Below, piece by piece: positions 46,001 through 58,552 of a stretch of 64,000 nt of DNA. The translations under genes were made by a program, and so were the position numbers. Source of the stretch: Clavelina lepadiformis (lineage: Eukaryota; Chordata; Ascidiacea; Aplousobranchia; Clavelinidae); NCBI RefSeq assembly GCF_947623445.1, contig NC_135240.1, positions 10,168,001 through 10,232,000 on the forward strand. The letters run 5' to 3'. Under the pieces are notes generated by a model that was not told the DNA's origin, did no database searches, and saw only the letters and a list, made by a program, of their open reading frames with translations. The number at the start of each line of letters is the position of its first letter. Position 1 is the stretch's first letter.

Positions 46001-49000
46001 CTATCAAATTATGTGACAAATAGGAAATTAATATTACGTATAAGAAAACAATACCTAGAGAATAATATAAAATATTTATAAGATGACACAGCATACGACA
46101 GAAAACAGTCACTTACCGGCCACACAAGTGTTGCAGCATGTCGTAGATCGTTTTGACATCCTTTTTCAGGTTGGTATCCCATCCTCCCATTGTTCCTTTT
46201 GCGCCTTTTCCGTTCGCCGTAGCTTCCTTCTTCACACTCACACCTGTGTCATCATCATCGTATGGGATACGGGTGACGAGACTGGAATGAATGGCAAAGT
46301 TCGAAACTGATTATCCGAAAATAACTTCTAAAACTGTGAAGTGCATAAGTAATAAGGAATGCGTCAATGAGTTGGAGAAAGATTGAAATCTGCTCAACGC
46401 CACCCGGAAGGATGAAGCAAGAAGCGACGACTCACCATCTTAGAGTCTGAGGAACGGTCACAGGAAACGGACCACCTGGCCATCCGTGGGCAGAGATCCA
46501 TCGTTGAGCAGCGAGAAGCACTTCTTGATGAAAGTGAGCCTCCGCAGAGCTCTCGAATGGGAAGACGGCGGACCCGAGGGATCGGGACATGAGCTCACGC
46601 TGAGCTGATGGATCTTCAGTGTTTTTGGCACTCATGCTTACTGTCTGTAAATTAAAGTTTGATTCGTTGTGATAACGTTATGCCGGTCAGATAGCAGACC
46701 AACAAGTTCGATTTTAACCTCAATTGACCTCTTTAAGGCCATTTAAAACATATTCTAACTGGGAAAGTATAACGACAAAGTTCATGCAGTTTCAAGGGAT
46801 GTCAAGTGTGTTTATCACAAATAAAAATATCAACCCGTTTTTCAAGTAGTGAAACATTCTAATGAATATCTTACACACAAACATGTTATACCTTCTGCAG
46901 TGAAGCTGCGTCCTTTACAGCATTTTTAGCGCCTTGCCCCCGATGCGAAGTACCAGTACCAGTGGTGTCGCTGTGCGCGGGTATCGCTGGTTGCGCGCCA
47001 TCTCTGGAACTATGTCCGTATTCTGACTCTGCAAATCAGCATCATGTTATTTCATTCATTTATCATTATGGAAGGAAAATTTAGAAAGTGTTACTATCAT
47101 AGTAGCAATCTGCTTGGGTTCATGATAGCGCACGGTCACCGTCACTTAATAGAGTAGGCCTACCTCAGGACATAGTACGTATTAAGTGACAATTTCAAAC
47201 AAAGAACTTCTATTTCTGCTTATCTTCATGTAACTAAACTCTTCTAGTCCACCAGCAAAATGCCCTTGTCATAATGAGTCGCATAACAGGCCTGCTTTCT
47301 GGCTTACCGGCTATCCTGTATCCAATCTCACCACTTCGAGTAAACTAAGAAATTTAACTAGGAAAAATTTTGGTCGGGGTCTGCCATTCTTGCTTACCCG
47401 ATTTAAATGTGATTGTATCCACGCACGATGAGCTGACAAAAGACATCGAAGACACCGTGTATGAAGACGATGTTGTTATTTCGCTTTCTACATAAACACT
47501 CATATAGAGAAGTCCTGAACACAACCGACCCTTCCAAGATCGTCTCATAACTATATTTGTCTTTCAAGACATCGATTAAAATCTGACTAAAGTCTATCAA
47601 TTACTCTAAACCTGCTTTTGCCCTGTTGAGCTAAACAAACCAACAATGCTGGCTTCCTGGCCGATTTTATAATTAATACCCAAGAGGGCTCTTATGCCCA
47701 CAACATATTCAGCTATTTCTGTGCTCTGTTAAGCATTTTGGTCAAACAGACCAACGAAGAAGCAAAATTGCACCGAATCAAAGCAGAGCAAACCAACCTG
47801 ATGCTGCGTTGGACGACTCATCAAATGACGACGATGCGGTCCCGAAGTGAGAACTGGTGGCGCTTGTGCTCCCTCGTGTGGAAGGCCGTTGTGGTGAAAC
47901 ACAAGGTACCAAAACAGCTTCACCTAAGCTAGCTGTTGCATAGCGAAAATATGAAAAAGTGATCAAAATTCTTAGCCTGAAGAACAGAATCTGTCTCTTC
48001 GCTAAAGATGATAGCAACGTGCAAAAATCATTCAGAGCTTAGCAATTAGAACAATAACTGAATTAGTTATTAACTATACATTATAGAAGCATTAAAGTTA
48101 TCATACAAGCACCAGATACTCTGAAAACAACATGAGAAATTAACCGGAATTAGCATCATGGGATGGCCCTCGAAGAGATTTATCCTGTTCACAAACGATC
48201 TGATGATCATTGCGATGAGCGGCAAGAAAAGGGTAAACGGTAAGCAAGCAATTGTCAGCAGTTGCAGTGACGGGAAGGCAAAACCTTAAAAGAAATTTCA
48301 ATAGTTTGGAAAAATATTTAAAAATCAAAGTGCGTTATATTCGATTCCTGTACAGCTCTTCTTTTCAACGCTAAACCATGCTCATCAATTCTTAAAGTAA
48401 TTAAATATTATAGTTAGCTCTAGGACAAAATGATAAATTACTTTCTTCCGGCTTCGTCTGTTAGCACAATGTCAACAGTGGCCGATACAGGAGTGTGCGA
48501 ACTGAAGGTGAGAACGCAAGGTATATTCACCGATACCTTCTCATCCAGGGCTGCGATATAAATAAGTCGATTCGGTGAAAATCACGCCTTACAAAGACAC
48601 TTGTTATTTCAAAGTAAGTAATGCTCGGTGCTAGATAGTGTATCTTTTATTCAGCATTGAAGCTGTTTGTAACACACGATTATAAGACATACCCGTGGAC
48701 TTAGGGCCAGGTATGGTAGAACCGTTTGGAAATTCCAGAGCAAAACATGTTATCTTCGTTCCATCGTCAGCTTCAACATCCGGAACATCTATCTTGAGAA
48801 TGTTTGTTCTAAGATGCACATTTCATGTCAATTTACTTGGCTACATGTGATTGTGATAAACAGTAATGCTTCAAGGCTTACTTGACGTAACCGCTTGCTA
48901 TAACATTAAACTCGGCGTAAACCGCTGTCGCAAGCGGCACCGGAGTAAGAACTAGAGCCAGAGGGTCAAATGTGATGTTTGGAGCTTGCAGCATTGCATT

Positions 49001-52000
49001 GAGGGTTAAGTGTCTGCAAATGCAACAAATCAATAAGTGCCTGTGTGTACTAATCCACACTTAATTACACCAAACCGTAACAGATGGCGCAACACGTTTT
49101 ACTCGTATATAATTCTACAGTACTCATATATGAAGCTAACGATGCCATGTAGGTGATATACAGGTTTGCTTGACGCAAGAGGTTCTGATAATAGCTGCCA
49201 CAGCATTTTACCTGTATGGTTTCTCTTTGTCGTCATTAAGAATGAGCGGAATGTTATAGACATAACTTCCAACCTTCTTAGGACAGAATATCACTCTTAG
49301 CTGATAAGGGTCACGGGGGTTCAAGGTACCGGCGACCTTGTTCGGTGAATACCATGCACCTCCTGGCTTAAGAAACCTGGCAACGCAGACAACTCAAACA
49401 TGGGGTCAATGAAAAAATCATCTACGGAAAATTTTGGGGACGATATGACCAATACTAAATTTGAGAGCAACTCACGTGAATGCGGAATCTTCTACAAAGT
49501 TTTTCACAGAATTGACATCCAGTTCCCAGCTAAGTGGAGAATCACTTTTATTGGAGAGGATTAGAAATTGTTGATCTCCTCCCGCGTTATCAGGGACACT
49601 CATCTCCATGAAGGATACGGGAAGGGAAAAGTTTAGTCTGTAAAAAACACACTTACAAATATCTTAGTAAGCACTATCACACAATACCATTACAATACAG
49701 CTATTCCAGCTATGATCGTTCAAGAAAGAACAACGCACAGCCTGAACGATTGCAACAGATCAATACGAGAGAAAACGTTGTAAATTAACCAGCAGCGCAT
49801 AATAAAACAAAAAAGGTTTTACCTCGAGGTCGACAGTTGCAATGTTGGCCTAAGCGCAGTTGCCACAACGCGCCTTCTAGGTGTGGGTATGGTAATAATG
49901 ACCGGTCGTGGGGTGACGATGTGCTTTTCTGAAGGAACGGGGGTCGGTGGAAAAGTACTGGGTGTAGGGCTTGGTGCGCCAGTTTTGTTTATTACGACAG
50001 GAAGATTAAAGTCATAGGACGCCACCTGGCAATGCAAATGATTCTCATTACTCTACAGTCTACATTATCACACAACAACATGACGTAATTTGGTATTTTG
50101 TAAAACAATACCAGCTGCACGCTAAAACACAAAACAGTTTTAACATTCTATATCGAAGTTCAACGGGTTAGTTTCAATATAAATTACATGTGAGGTTATA
50201 GAGGTTTCTTGCCGTCTTTGATAGGTCAATAAGCTTTACTTACCGAAGTAGGGTTAAAGTTAAGCACACAAGCCAAAGTCTGTTGTCCGACGAGTTCAAC
50301 GGCGTATGTGTTTGGTGAGAGGAGCTCACGTTCGCCGGGGTCATCTGCAAATATATTTGCAAAGGTGATGAGAAAAATTTTCAAACAGAAAGTGAAAAAA
50401 ACACATATAAATATTCTAGAAATCCTACAAGCAATAAGGAAAACGTGTAGTGTATGTTCCGATACACTTATATTTTAAAAGTTTCCTTAAAATATACTAT
50501 AAAATAGAAATAAAAACACAAACCGCCTCGACATAAGACATTGTAATTATATGATCATAACACATCAATTAGTGTTATGCCAAGCTGAGAATGATTCAAA
50601 GGGTTCATCCCACCTTCTAGCTGTTCTTCTGGAAATTCGAGGGTGAAGTCCGAATACTTGGTGAGATCAAACTCAGCCTTCACCCGGGTGGTTGTGTAAT
50701 TGACCAGATTGAAAGGAATTGCAACCACTGAATTGCAGTAAACACCGTGAAACTTGAACGCCTGCGTGTATGAACTTACTTACATGACTTGTTTCTGCCT
50801 AAATTGGTGGCTAAAAGTAAAACAGTAAATCGTCTAACTTTGAAACTTTTGGCTTAGGCATAACACCACCAAATTGCCAGAGAAAATATTCTAACATAAA
50901 AAGCATTAAGCTTCTATTGCGTTGTTGAAATAGTAACAAAAAACTTGTTATAGCGTGTGTCCAGCAACCTTTATGTCAATATCCACTTCGGGTGGCTCAA
51001 CAGTTCCTCCCATCCTGAGGTCGATTGTCTTCCAGCCTCTTATATTCACCTGAATCCATGTGTCAAACTTGACAACTGCGGTTGGTGAAAGCACAATCTG
51101 AAAAAAAGCAAAAAGACCGCTCTGACCTTGATAACTACAAAACTGTATTTGGAAGTGAACTACAATTTAACTACAACAACTTGCACTAAACTTGGTAAAA
51201 GGAATTGGGTACAAGGCGTTTTGGGATTTACCTCGGAAGCAAGCAAAAAAAATAAATAATACTTATCATATAAAAAGTTACAATTCTGATGCAAAAGCTA
51301 CCAAACTGAATAAGGTTATTAATTTTTACCTTAAGCTCCGCGTTTCCACCCACAGGAACGATGCCATGGACAGGAGAGACTGTCATTCCTGGAAACGGGT
51401 TGGAATTGATGACGTAGAACATGGCATGATTATTACCGGAGTTGTGGAGCAGGGCGGTGCGCGTTGTCTTCATGTTTAGTGGGACACTCCCGAACAAGAT
51501 ACGACGTTCAACAAACTATGATAAGTTAATAGTTCGGGTAAAAACGATACACTGCCACAAAACCAACACCTTCAGTTACAATTACCAATGATTTTAACTT
51601 CAGTGTACAAAGCCATATGATCAGATGGTACACTTGAGTCAGAAAACAGTCATAAAAATTAATTCTTACTCATTAAAAAATGCAAAGATATTTGCAACGT
51701 AAATTATTTGTATTTTATAAGCTATTGGATGAAGGTATTACTTGGACATTAGTTGCACCGAGCTTGGCCAAGCAGTTAAGCTTCATCGAATTTCCATTGT
51801 GAACTTGCATGTGAAAGTCTCCTTCCAATGGTGCGAAATAACTGGGATGGAAAACTACCTAAAAATGGTATAACAGGACTATCATTAGCCTCGAACTAAA
51901 CATCAGATGTAATAGTTCAATCTTTACTTTGCAATTTAGATCTTTATAAGCTTCCACAGTTCCAGTTGCAGGTCGAATTGAAAATGCAGTTCCTCTGTCA

Positions 52001-55000
52001 GTAAGTATAGGAGACCACGTAAACTCAGCTGGATAATTGCGACGGTTGTAGAGTGTAACAGTCGACCTGTAGCAATTTATAATTAGTATGTAAAGATGCC
52101 AGTTATAATTTGGAAAGAAGCTCGTAAACTAATGTAAGCAAAAAAACATTAAACACACTCGGAAAAACAAAAACGATTCTCTGAATTTTTGTGCACTGCA
52201 TAATTTTATAAATAAAATAAACATATAAAACTTCCATAACTTCCTTTATGACTCAGAAAATAACATTAGGTATATACAGGTTAACAAATGTTCAATAAAA
52301 ATAATATGTATCACCTGTAGCCAGCTTCGGCAGGTACACCGGCTTCTGGTGTCAGTTCAAGGTCGTTGCAAGAGAGCTCCAAAGCAACTGGGATGATTCT
52401 CGCAAGAACTAGAACGTGGCTCTCATGCTGAGAATTCACTGAGTAACTGGACATAAACAGACATAAGAGTTTGCAAAAAAATTTTGAATTTCAGTAAAAG
52501 ATCTCAGTTTAATAAAGTACCTGATAGAACGTTGAAATTTTCCTTGGGTATTGGATTCGAAAACGAGTGTAAATTGAGCCTTTGATTGGGCCGGTATCAC
52601 CTGAGACAATGGTGAGGTTTGACGTAACTCCTTGCAATCAATTGTGACCTTTGCAAAAAATTGAGATATGTTTCTTATTAAAATTATTGGATAGATAGAT
52701 AGTAAAATATATTGATAACTTATTGGTCTTGAATACCAGGATTGTACAAATAACTTGACTCAAAGCTAGCCGAACAAGGAAATAAAATTGTGCAAATAAA
52801 CAAAAGTCGAAACAGATACTAAAACGAATCAAAACAATTGTGTCTTCCACCAAATACTGCTTAATCCTTACTTGAACAAGAATGTAATGATCAAGATTGT
52901 TCACGATATGAAGTTGTTTGTGATTTGTTGACCTCAAGCATACTTCCCCAAAATCTATGGTTGGTGGACCGATAACAACTTTATGCAGATCCTGAATCAT
53001 AACAACTCAGAACTACTAACTATTGTTTTGTACTGCACTTCAAATTTAAACTACAAGCACAAACATGATGTTAATGATCTTGTAAACGCATTCCTCAAAT
53101 CTAAAAAGAGGAAACAAATTTTTAGTACCTGCGGAGTGAGTTCACGTTTGCAATCCATTTTTTCAATGCTGGTTATTGGTACAGCATTAAGGCCCTCACT
53201 GACTGGACGAGTGATTGCCTTTCGTTCTTGGTTTGCGAGTTGTCGAGTCGTCAAAAGTCGGTGCTTTTCGTGAAGTGGTGGCTTTTGATATGGGGCTGTA
53301 AGAAGTATGGGGAAAAAATGAAAAATTAAGAGCCGGAATGCATGTGTATAAATATATGACCAAATAGAAATTGACACCACAGCAATTTGGGATGGCTCAC
53401 AAAATCAAATGCTCTTTCATACCTGGGCTTTCAATTTCTTTTGCTGAGAGACTTGGAGGTTTCAAACCAACAGCAGGCTTGAGATCAACATCAGTATCAT
53501 TGTTGAGTTCATTGTATTCTCTACAAACAGTTTTTTGTATAGCAAGCCGCAAACAACTGACATAAAAAATTGAAAAAAGGAGTAAAAATTAAGTCATAAA
53601 AGTTACTTGGTCTGATTTTTCTGCTGGCGTTTTGAGGCACAGTCTCTTAAAAATTGGGCGTATTTCTGTTTGTGATGGCGCCTGGCTTCTTCTTCCCCAA
53701 TAGTATAAGTGTAATCAGGATCTACATAGGTGTGACGTTTGCTCCTAGTGAATGGAGTTTGGTACTCTTCATCTTTCCTAGATGGCCGGATGCTTTGTGC
53801 TCTGTACATTAGAAAAACTTTGGCTGACAAACTTCATCTACGTAAAAACAATGCTTTCATTGACTTCCGAAGCACCCAAAGCAAAAACACCTAATACAAA
53901 TTTAAAGTTAACGCTTACCATATCTCTACATTTTACTGGTACCTGTCATTCGGAAAAGCCACCCGAGCGTTGCTTCCTGCAGATGAAGTTTTCACTTCAT
54001 TTTGCAGATGGAGTAAAGCATTGTTTGCATTAATCACTGTGGGCCGAAGCTGACCTTTAACCCTTTTCATGTCGTCGAATGTGATGTCAACAAATTGTCC
54101 GGTTTCATTTGTAACCAATGGCGTAATTCCAGGATTAACTCTAAATAGAATTTAACTCCTTAGTAGTAGTGTCATATGAGTTCTTAAAATTTTGTGTAAA
54201 ATTTTTTCAATCTCCAAAACAAAAAACGTTTCTTGGAAGATAAATCAATGTATACTGACAGCTAGGGACTAGTGCCATATCACAATAATCTTGCTACAAA
54301 GACTTTAGAAACTCAACAATCCAAGTAATTAATCACCTTGGTTCTCGGCCTCTTGGAATAGCAATGGAGCTGCCTATTAGTTGAATAGGAACTGTCTGAA
54401 ACGGCTTGACTGATAGTTTAGTAACATCAGCATTATCCTGGTCTTCATCACAAACTTTTCCTAAAACATCAATCATCTGAAGAGGATCAAACGTACCAGC
54501 TTGGTTTGGTTGAAAAGAAATCATGATATCCTACAATGAACAAAATCACTGTCAATCAATTATCGAGACAAGTAATTAAAATCATTCCGGGTGATTATAA
54601 TGTAAACGACTTTTCTGTAGACAAAATTATCCAAGTTGAATTAATTGAGAGTTTGTGATTTACACACCTGGCTACTTCCTGGACTGATCTTAGCTTGCGC
54701 AGGAATAACATTAAAATGAGCAACTTTTTTGCATTTTATGTTCAATGGAAGAAGAGCAGACTCATTTGTAAGCGTGCATAAAACGCTGGAATGATCTCCA
54801 CACAAAACCTAAAAATGTCAAAGCAAATAAAATGATTGACAAAAAAGTTTTCCCAAGCTTGAGGTGCTAGTAATTCAATGTTAATAAAACGCTCAATAGT
54901 ATGGTTTAAACTTTAAAGCATATTTAAACACTTAAGAATTTGTTAATCATGATGTAAATTGTAAAGCATATTCTATACCTCTCCAAAATCAAAAGTGTTA

Positions 55001-57256
55001 CTTGGCTGAATATTAATCAATACAGGAATGGCGGTGGCTGTCACAGCAACCTCAATTTTCTTATTTGCTAAAAACACATGAGAAAAAAATTTAAAAAACT
55101 TATATACAACTTGATGTAAAAGTTAATTCATTTTCAATAAAAAATTAAATAAACATTTAAAATACCTTAGACCAAGCCTCAGTAGCTAAAAACAGGATTT
55201 TTATAATCTTTTATAGGTTTAACTAATGCTCATTACAATGTGCAAATTAACATTGTATAAAAATAAACTATGATAGAACAATCTTTCGTGGAACTAGTTT
55301 TAACACACATTCGACACAGTTATAAATGTGACAGAACAAACATGACAAAGGTAAAAAGAAAACTTACGTTTGACAACATCAGAGAGAAAACTGTCATTGC
55401 TTCCCACAATTTCAAACATCATAAAGAGCGCAAAATCTTGTCTTGGAGGTGGTTTTTCAGTTGCTTCCCAGCCAACACTTGAACTGTTAAATCTTGGACT
55501 GAACCTGAAAAAAAAAACGGTTATGTAAACTTATCGCAGAAACTTGAATTAAATTAAACTTAGTAAATTATTTTTTAGTAGAAATACAGATCCTTGGCAA
55601 ATATCAGTAAATATGTATTTTACAACAGCTAAATCAAACCAAAGATATAAGCTATTAACTTATTAAGAGGAGAAAGGTTTAGTAAAATTATTATAAAAAC
55701 AAATATACAACGTTTTACGGTTCACCTAAAATATACTGGTACTTTTTGGTATGGACCAATAGCTCCCTGATTAGGAAAAACTGTAATGAGTGAGGTCAGG
55801 ATGTCATAAGCTCTGCCGCGTATTCTTTCAGCAGGTGATGTAGCTAGCATGGCAGCAGTTGATTTAGTTAAATCCGTTCCCTGAAGTAAAAAATGTAGCT
55901 TTTAAGCCGCACGGTAATTAGCTAAAGTGTTTATAAAACTCCAAAATCTTGCTTAGCAAAATTAAACCAAAAAATCCATCACTGTTACTGTAATTATCAA
56001 ATAACAGTTACCCACTTACCGCTTCCTCTCCATCTGCACCTTCCTCGAGAACAGAAACCCATTTAATTGGTTCTGGTCCGTTGTTAAAGAGATAGGCTGG
56101 CTCTATTCGGTCAGTGCCATAGTAAGCAGGGCCAAAAGTAACACATTTTAAAGGGCTTTGATTGTTAGATGCAAACAACTGCAGTGATTGTTCCACAACA
56201 CATCCTTTTATTTCTAGCTTGGTGTCTTTCATTCCCTCTAGTTTTACCCTGACATAAGAACAATTGATAGAATAAAACACTTGGTACCAATATCTCTGTT
56301 TAAGTTTGAATGGAAGAATCAACTTTAAATGAATCAAAATTTTGGAAATAACATACTCAGCAAATTCAGCAAATTTTCCTGGTGCTTCTGTTATAAGTTC
56401 AACTTTAACAAGTTGGATGGTTTTTGGTGCAATGGAACCACTGGTTGGTATTATAACAATCGGCAAGGAGCCAGTGTAGCTTATGCTAAATTTTCCATCC
56501 ATAGAGCCATGGTTAATGACTGCAACTTCCTGACTTACAACTCTACTGTTGGCAACAACCATGCCAAAATCAACAGGACTTTCCAAGTCCAACAATGGCG
56601 TTGGTGTATATCTAAAATATATAGGGTAAACCATGACAATGCAAAATACAAGTGAACTTTAGATTTTCATGATGGATTTATAGCCTAGGTGATTTTTATA
56701 AAACAATTGTCGTAAATTCTATCCTTCCATTTGTAATAGAGCAAGTTTCGAAATTTCAAAGTGTGTTGAAAAATTAAAAATTAAATCCGAAAATATCTTT
56801 TATGACTTACGCATAGAGTGGTATTTCAATTACATCATCATCAACAGAGAGGATAATTCGATCTCTGGCATCCTCTGCAACATCACTGATGTATTCTACA
56901 GTAGCAAATATCTCCATACCAGGAGCTACTGGCCTTTGAGGATTGGTGACGTTCAATTTAAATTTCTGAAAAACAAATTTAAAAAATAAACTAACAACTT
57001 TTTTCAAATGTTATTGTGTTTGTTTCATATTACACATCAAATAAATTCATGTTGTAATCAGACATAAAATGAACGTTTACAATATCATGAATATTACATC
57101 AAATACCTCAGTTATAGGTCCATGAAACCGAATTCTCTTGCTGAACTTACTGACATTTTGTACAATTAAGCTTGTACGATATGGTTCATTAACATCTGCA
57201 TCAATAAACTCAACAACAGGAGGAGATATTCGCACTCCTGCTACATCTTCATCCAT
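34105..57256 (-). CDS. CFAP47: CFAP47, cilia- and flagella-associated protein 47, essentially complete, about 60 exons
   Basis: CFAP47 is a large axonemal protein made of many Ig-like (ASH/Hydin-type) beta-sandwich segments with one calponin-homology region; in mammals it is needed for sperm flagella. The gene starts at ATG 57256 (MDEDVAGVRISPPVVEF) and ends at TAA 34105-34107. I count about 62 coding exons, mostly 90-260 bp, with introns mostly 100-400 bp; length is estimated at about 2,700-2,800 aa against about 3,190 in human. Colinear landmarks run the whole length: FGMVVANSRVVSQEV, FGEVCLRSTNHKQLH, LPVTATADNCLLTVYPF, FLLTPREYRRWVKI, ATDITDPNPIALLL, SGRDAADF, and the C-terminal QWTYDVKGVTPEY. 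Four transposon-free or transposon-bearing stretches are listed separately. Exon edges are hand-placed and a few small exons may be off. Confidence 0.95.
43551..43854. mobile_element. Mariner/Tc1-type MITE in a CFAP47 intron
   Basis: CCGTAAAACCTCTATTT at the left is matched by AAATAGAGGTTTTACGG at the right, with TA on both outer sides (43549-43550 and 43855-43856). Inside, several copies of GGCGTTC(T/A)A and CTCTATTTTTC make extended inverted repeats, so a hairpin is likely. TA flanks suit mariner-like mobilisation. Confidence 0.8.
44759..45276. mobile_element. hAT-type non-autonomous element (518 bp) in a CFAP47 intron
   Basis: The left end CAGGGAGTCGAACCG and right end CGGTTCGACACCCTG are inverted repeats. 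The 8-bp duplication CATAAGAC is exact (44751-44758 and 45277-45284). The interior is rich in variants of CCGGTTCAGGTTC and has no gene. It lies between the exons at 45354 and 44646. Confidence 0.92.
48140..53530 (-). other. CFAP47: CFAP47 exons 12-29: central Ig-like segments
   Basis: Approximate exons: 53522-53424, 53296-53130, 52992-52873, 52649-52521, 52446-52315, 52066-51925, 51859-51744, 51519-51331, 51099-50969, 50761-50613, 50345-50244, 50028-49823, 49637-49474, 49376-49212, 49015-48881, 48809-48690, 48553-48441 and 48284-48140. The exon at 50028-49823 is unusual: it inserts a Pro/Thr/Ser-rich and then Arg-rich linker (PSPTPSTFPPTPVPSEKH, TPRRR). The others follow the vertebrate order closely. 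Confidence 0.8.
53600..57256 (-). other. CFAP47: CFAP47 exons 1-11: N-terminal Ig-like segments
   Basis: Exons with approximate limits: 57256-57107 (start codon), 56965-56811, 56611-56357, 56248-56020, 55880-55736, 55506-55368, 55068-54979, 54808-54668, 54531-54337, 54141-53931 and 53800-53608. They carry repeated motifs of the VDFGMVVANSR type that mark successive beta-sandwich domains. The long open frame at 56008-56634 reads through a real intron (56249-56356), which has a GTATGT donor and a GTCAG acceptor, so that segment is not coding. Exon 11 (RRHHKQKYAQFLRDCASKRQ) is charged and probably helical, as in the vertebrate protein. Confidence 0.85.
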
Positions 57257-58366
57257 AATTTATTTTAAAGGATTAACCTCCTAATGCAAAATACACATTC
57301 AACACATACATATAGCACTAAACTAGCACTTGTAGTAATGAATATTATTGCTTTTACCAAGGAATACAAATTGAATCTGCATGTAACAAGTTCGTGAAGT
57401 ATTCTGCTTTTGGAGAAAGTATAAATGACAAAGAATTTTAGAAACTAATTTAAAATTACTTTTAAGCAGTGTAACTGGCACTGATTTTACTAATTGCCAC
57501 TATTTACAACTTGAAGGACATTATGCAAAATTAAAAGTGATTATGATATTTATTTAAAAATGTTAACTACGATTCAAAACTTGCACTGGTTAAACCATGC
57601 AAGTTCAGAAAATGGAGATTCGAAGACTGTCTTACGCTTACATAATTTTAAGTTCTACTTCTATGCTGAGGTGACCAAAAGCGTTCTTCCAAAATTTAAT
57701 TCGGAAGTAAGGTACCGGTAACCAGAAAAAATTCATTTTTTATTTGTATACTAAATTGTGCCTAACTCTAACAATGATAGTAATGTCTTTCAGAGGCTGG
57801 CAGCAAGAGTGCATTCAGTATTGTATTTTAAAAGCAATTAAAACACTTGATTTAAGATGCGTTTACTGCACTCTTCAGTAACTTTTACTCATAATTACCA
57901 GTTGTTGTTTTGATACTGATATATAACGATTACAAACAATTCTTAGAATGGTATAATATCACGTTTTTGTCCTCAGACTGAGGAAAGACTTTGCACAACT
58001 TTAATTCTGTGACAATTTTTCAACGCTCGAACTTCGGTTACCAAACTTTCATTTGTGCATGTATCAAAGTTACATAATGTTTAGTTTTTTATCTTGTATT
58101 GCTTGAATTTGGAACAATTCATCAGAATCAATGAAAAGGAGCAAGCGTTGTTTATACCTTGCTAAAGGAAATTACTTTGGAAGTGCAACTGGGAATGAAA
58201 AACTGTTCACCTGGTACCGGTATGGTATCACAATCTTTATCCTTAGATTGAGAAAGATATTTGCACTTGTAAATTAGACCCTGCAATAATTTCTCATTGG
58301 TCAATGCCGAATTATCGAGAACTCTCGTTTTTGTGCAAGCGCAGATGGTCTTAGACGCCCATTTAT

Positions 58367-58410
58367 GGGTCTAGTGTAGAAGTGCACAACCAAATGACTG
58401 CACTAGACCC
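58367..58410. repeat. Perfect 10-bp inverted repeat (possible hairpin)
   Basis: GGGTCTAGTG at 58367-58376 and CACTAGACCC at 58401-58410 pair perfectly across a 24-base loop. It lies 55 bases from the tRNA-like sequence. It could be a chance hairpin or a decayed element. Confidence 0.5.
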
Positions 58411-58465
58411 TCCATTTTTTATCTGCTCTACCGGTACTTTGCTCATACCGTGATTAGGAGTGTTA

Positions 58466-58552
58466 GGCTACAACTGGGAATCAAACCCGGAAGCCCGGTT
58501 CGCATATAGCCTACTTACGAGTCAAACACGCTAATCGCTCGACTACAGAGCC
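58466..58552 (-). repeat. tRNA-like sequence, probably tRNA pseudogene or tRNA-derived SINE
   Basis: On the minus strand the B box GGTTTGATTCC is perfect and an A-box-like TAGTCGAGCGATTAGCG precedes it. The ends GGCTCTG and TGTAGCC pair with one mismatch and two wobbles. The anticodon stem does not pair well and the total length is 87 nt, so a working tRNA is doubtful. Confidence 0.45.

Larger units (their letters stand above)
43120..47930 (-). other. CFAP47: CFAP47 exons 30-39, including the calponin-homology region
   Basis: Approximate exons: 47930-47795, 47030-46892, 46645-46438, 46306-46118, 45818-45723, 45609-45354, 44646-44533, 44340-44137, 43446-43285 and 43213-43120. The calponin-homology fold spans the exons with VLAWLNHHYGQQRHIVW, WVVNFDYDLLDGLVLAAVV and IDYDVQATDITDPNP. 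Exons 30-31 encode Ser/Thr-rich low-complexity linkers. A 518-bp hAT element and a 304-bp mariner-like MITE lie in introns here. Confidence 0.82.

Noticed and set aside
56249..56356. Coding continuity through 56008-56634 (208-codon frame)
   Set aside because: The middle part does not fit the CFAP47 family and is bounded by good donor and acceptor sites in phase, so it is an intron that happens to be open.
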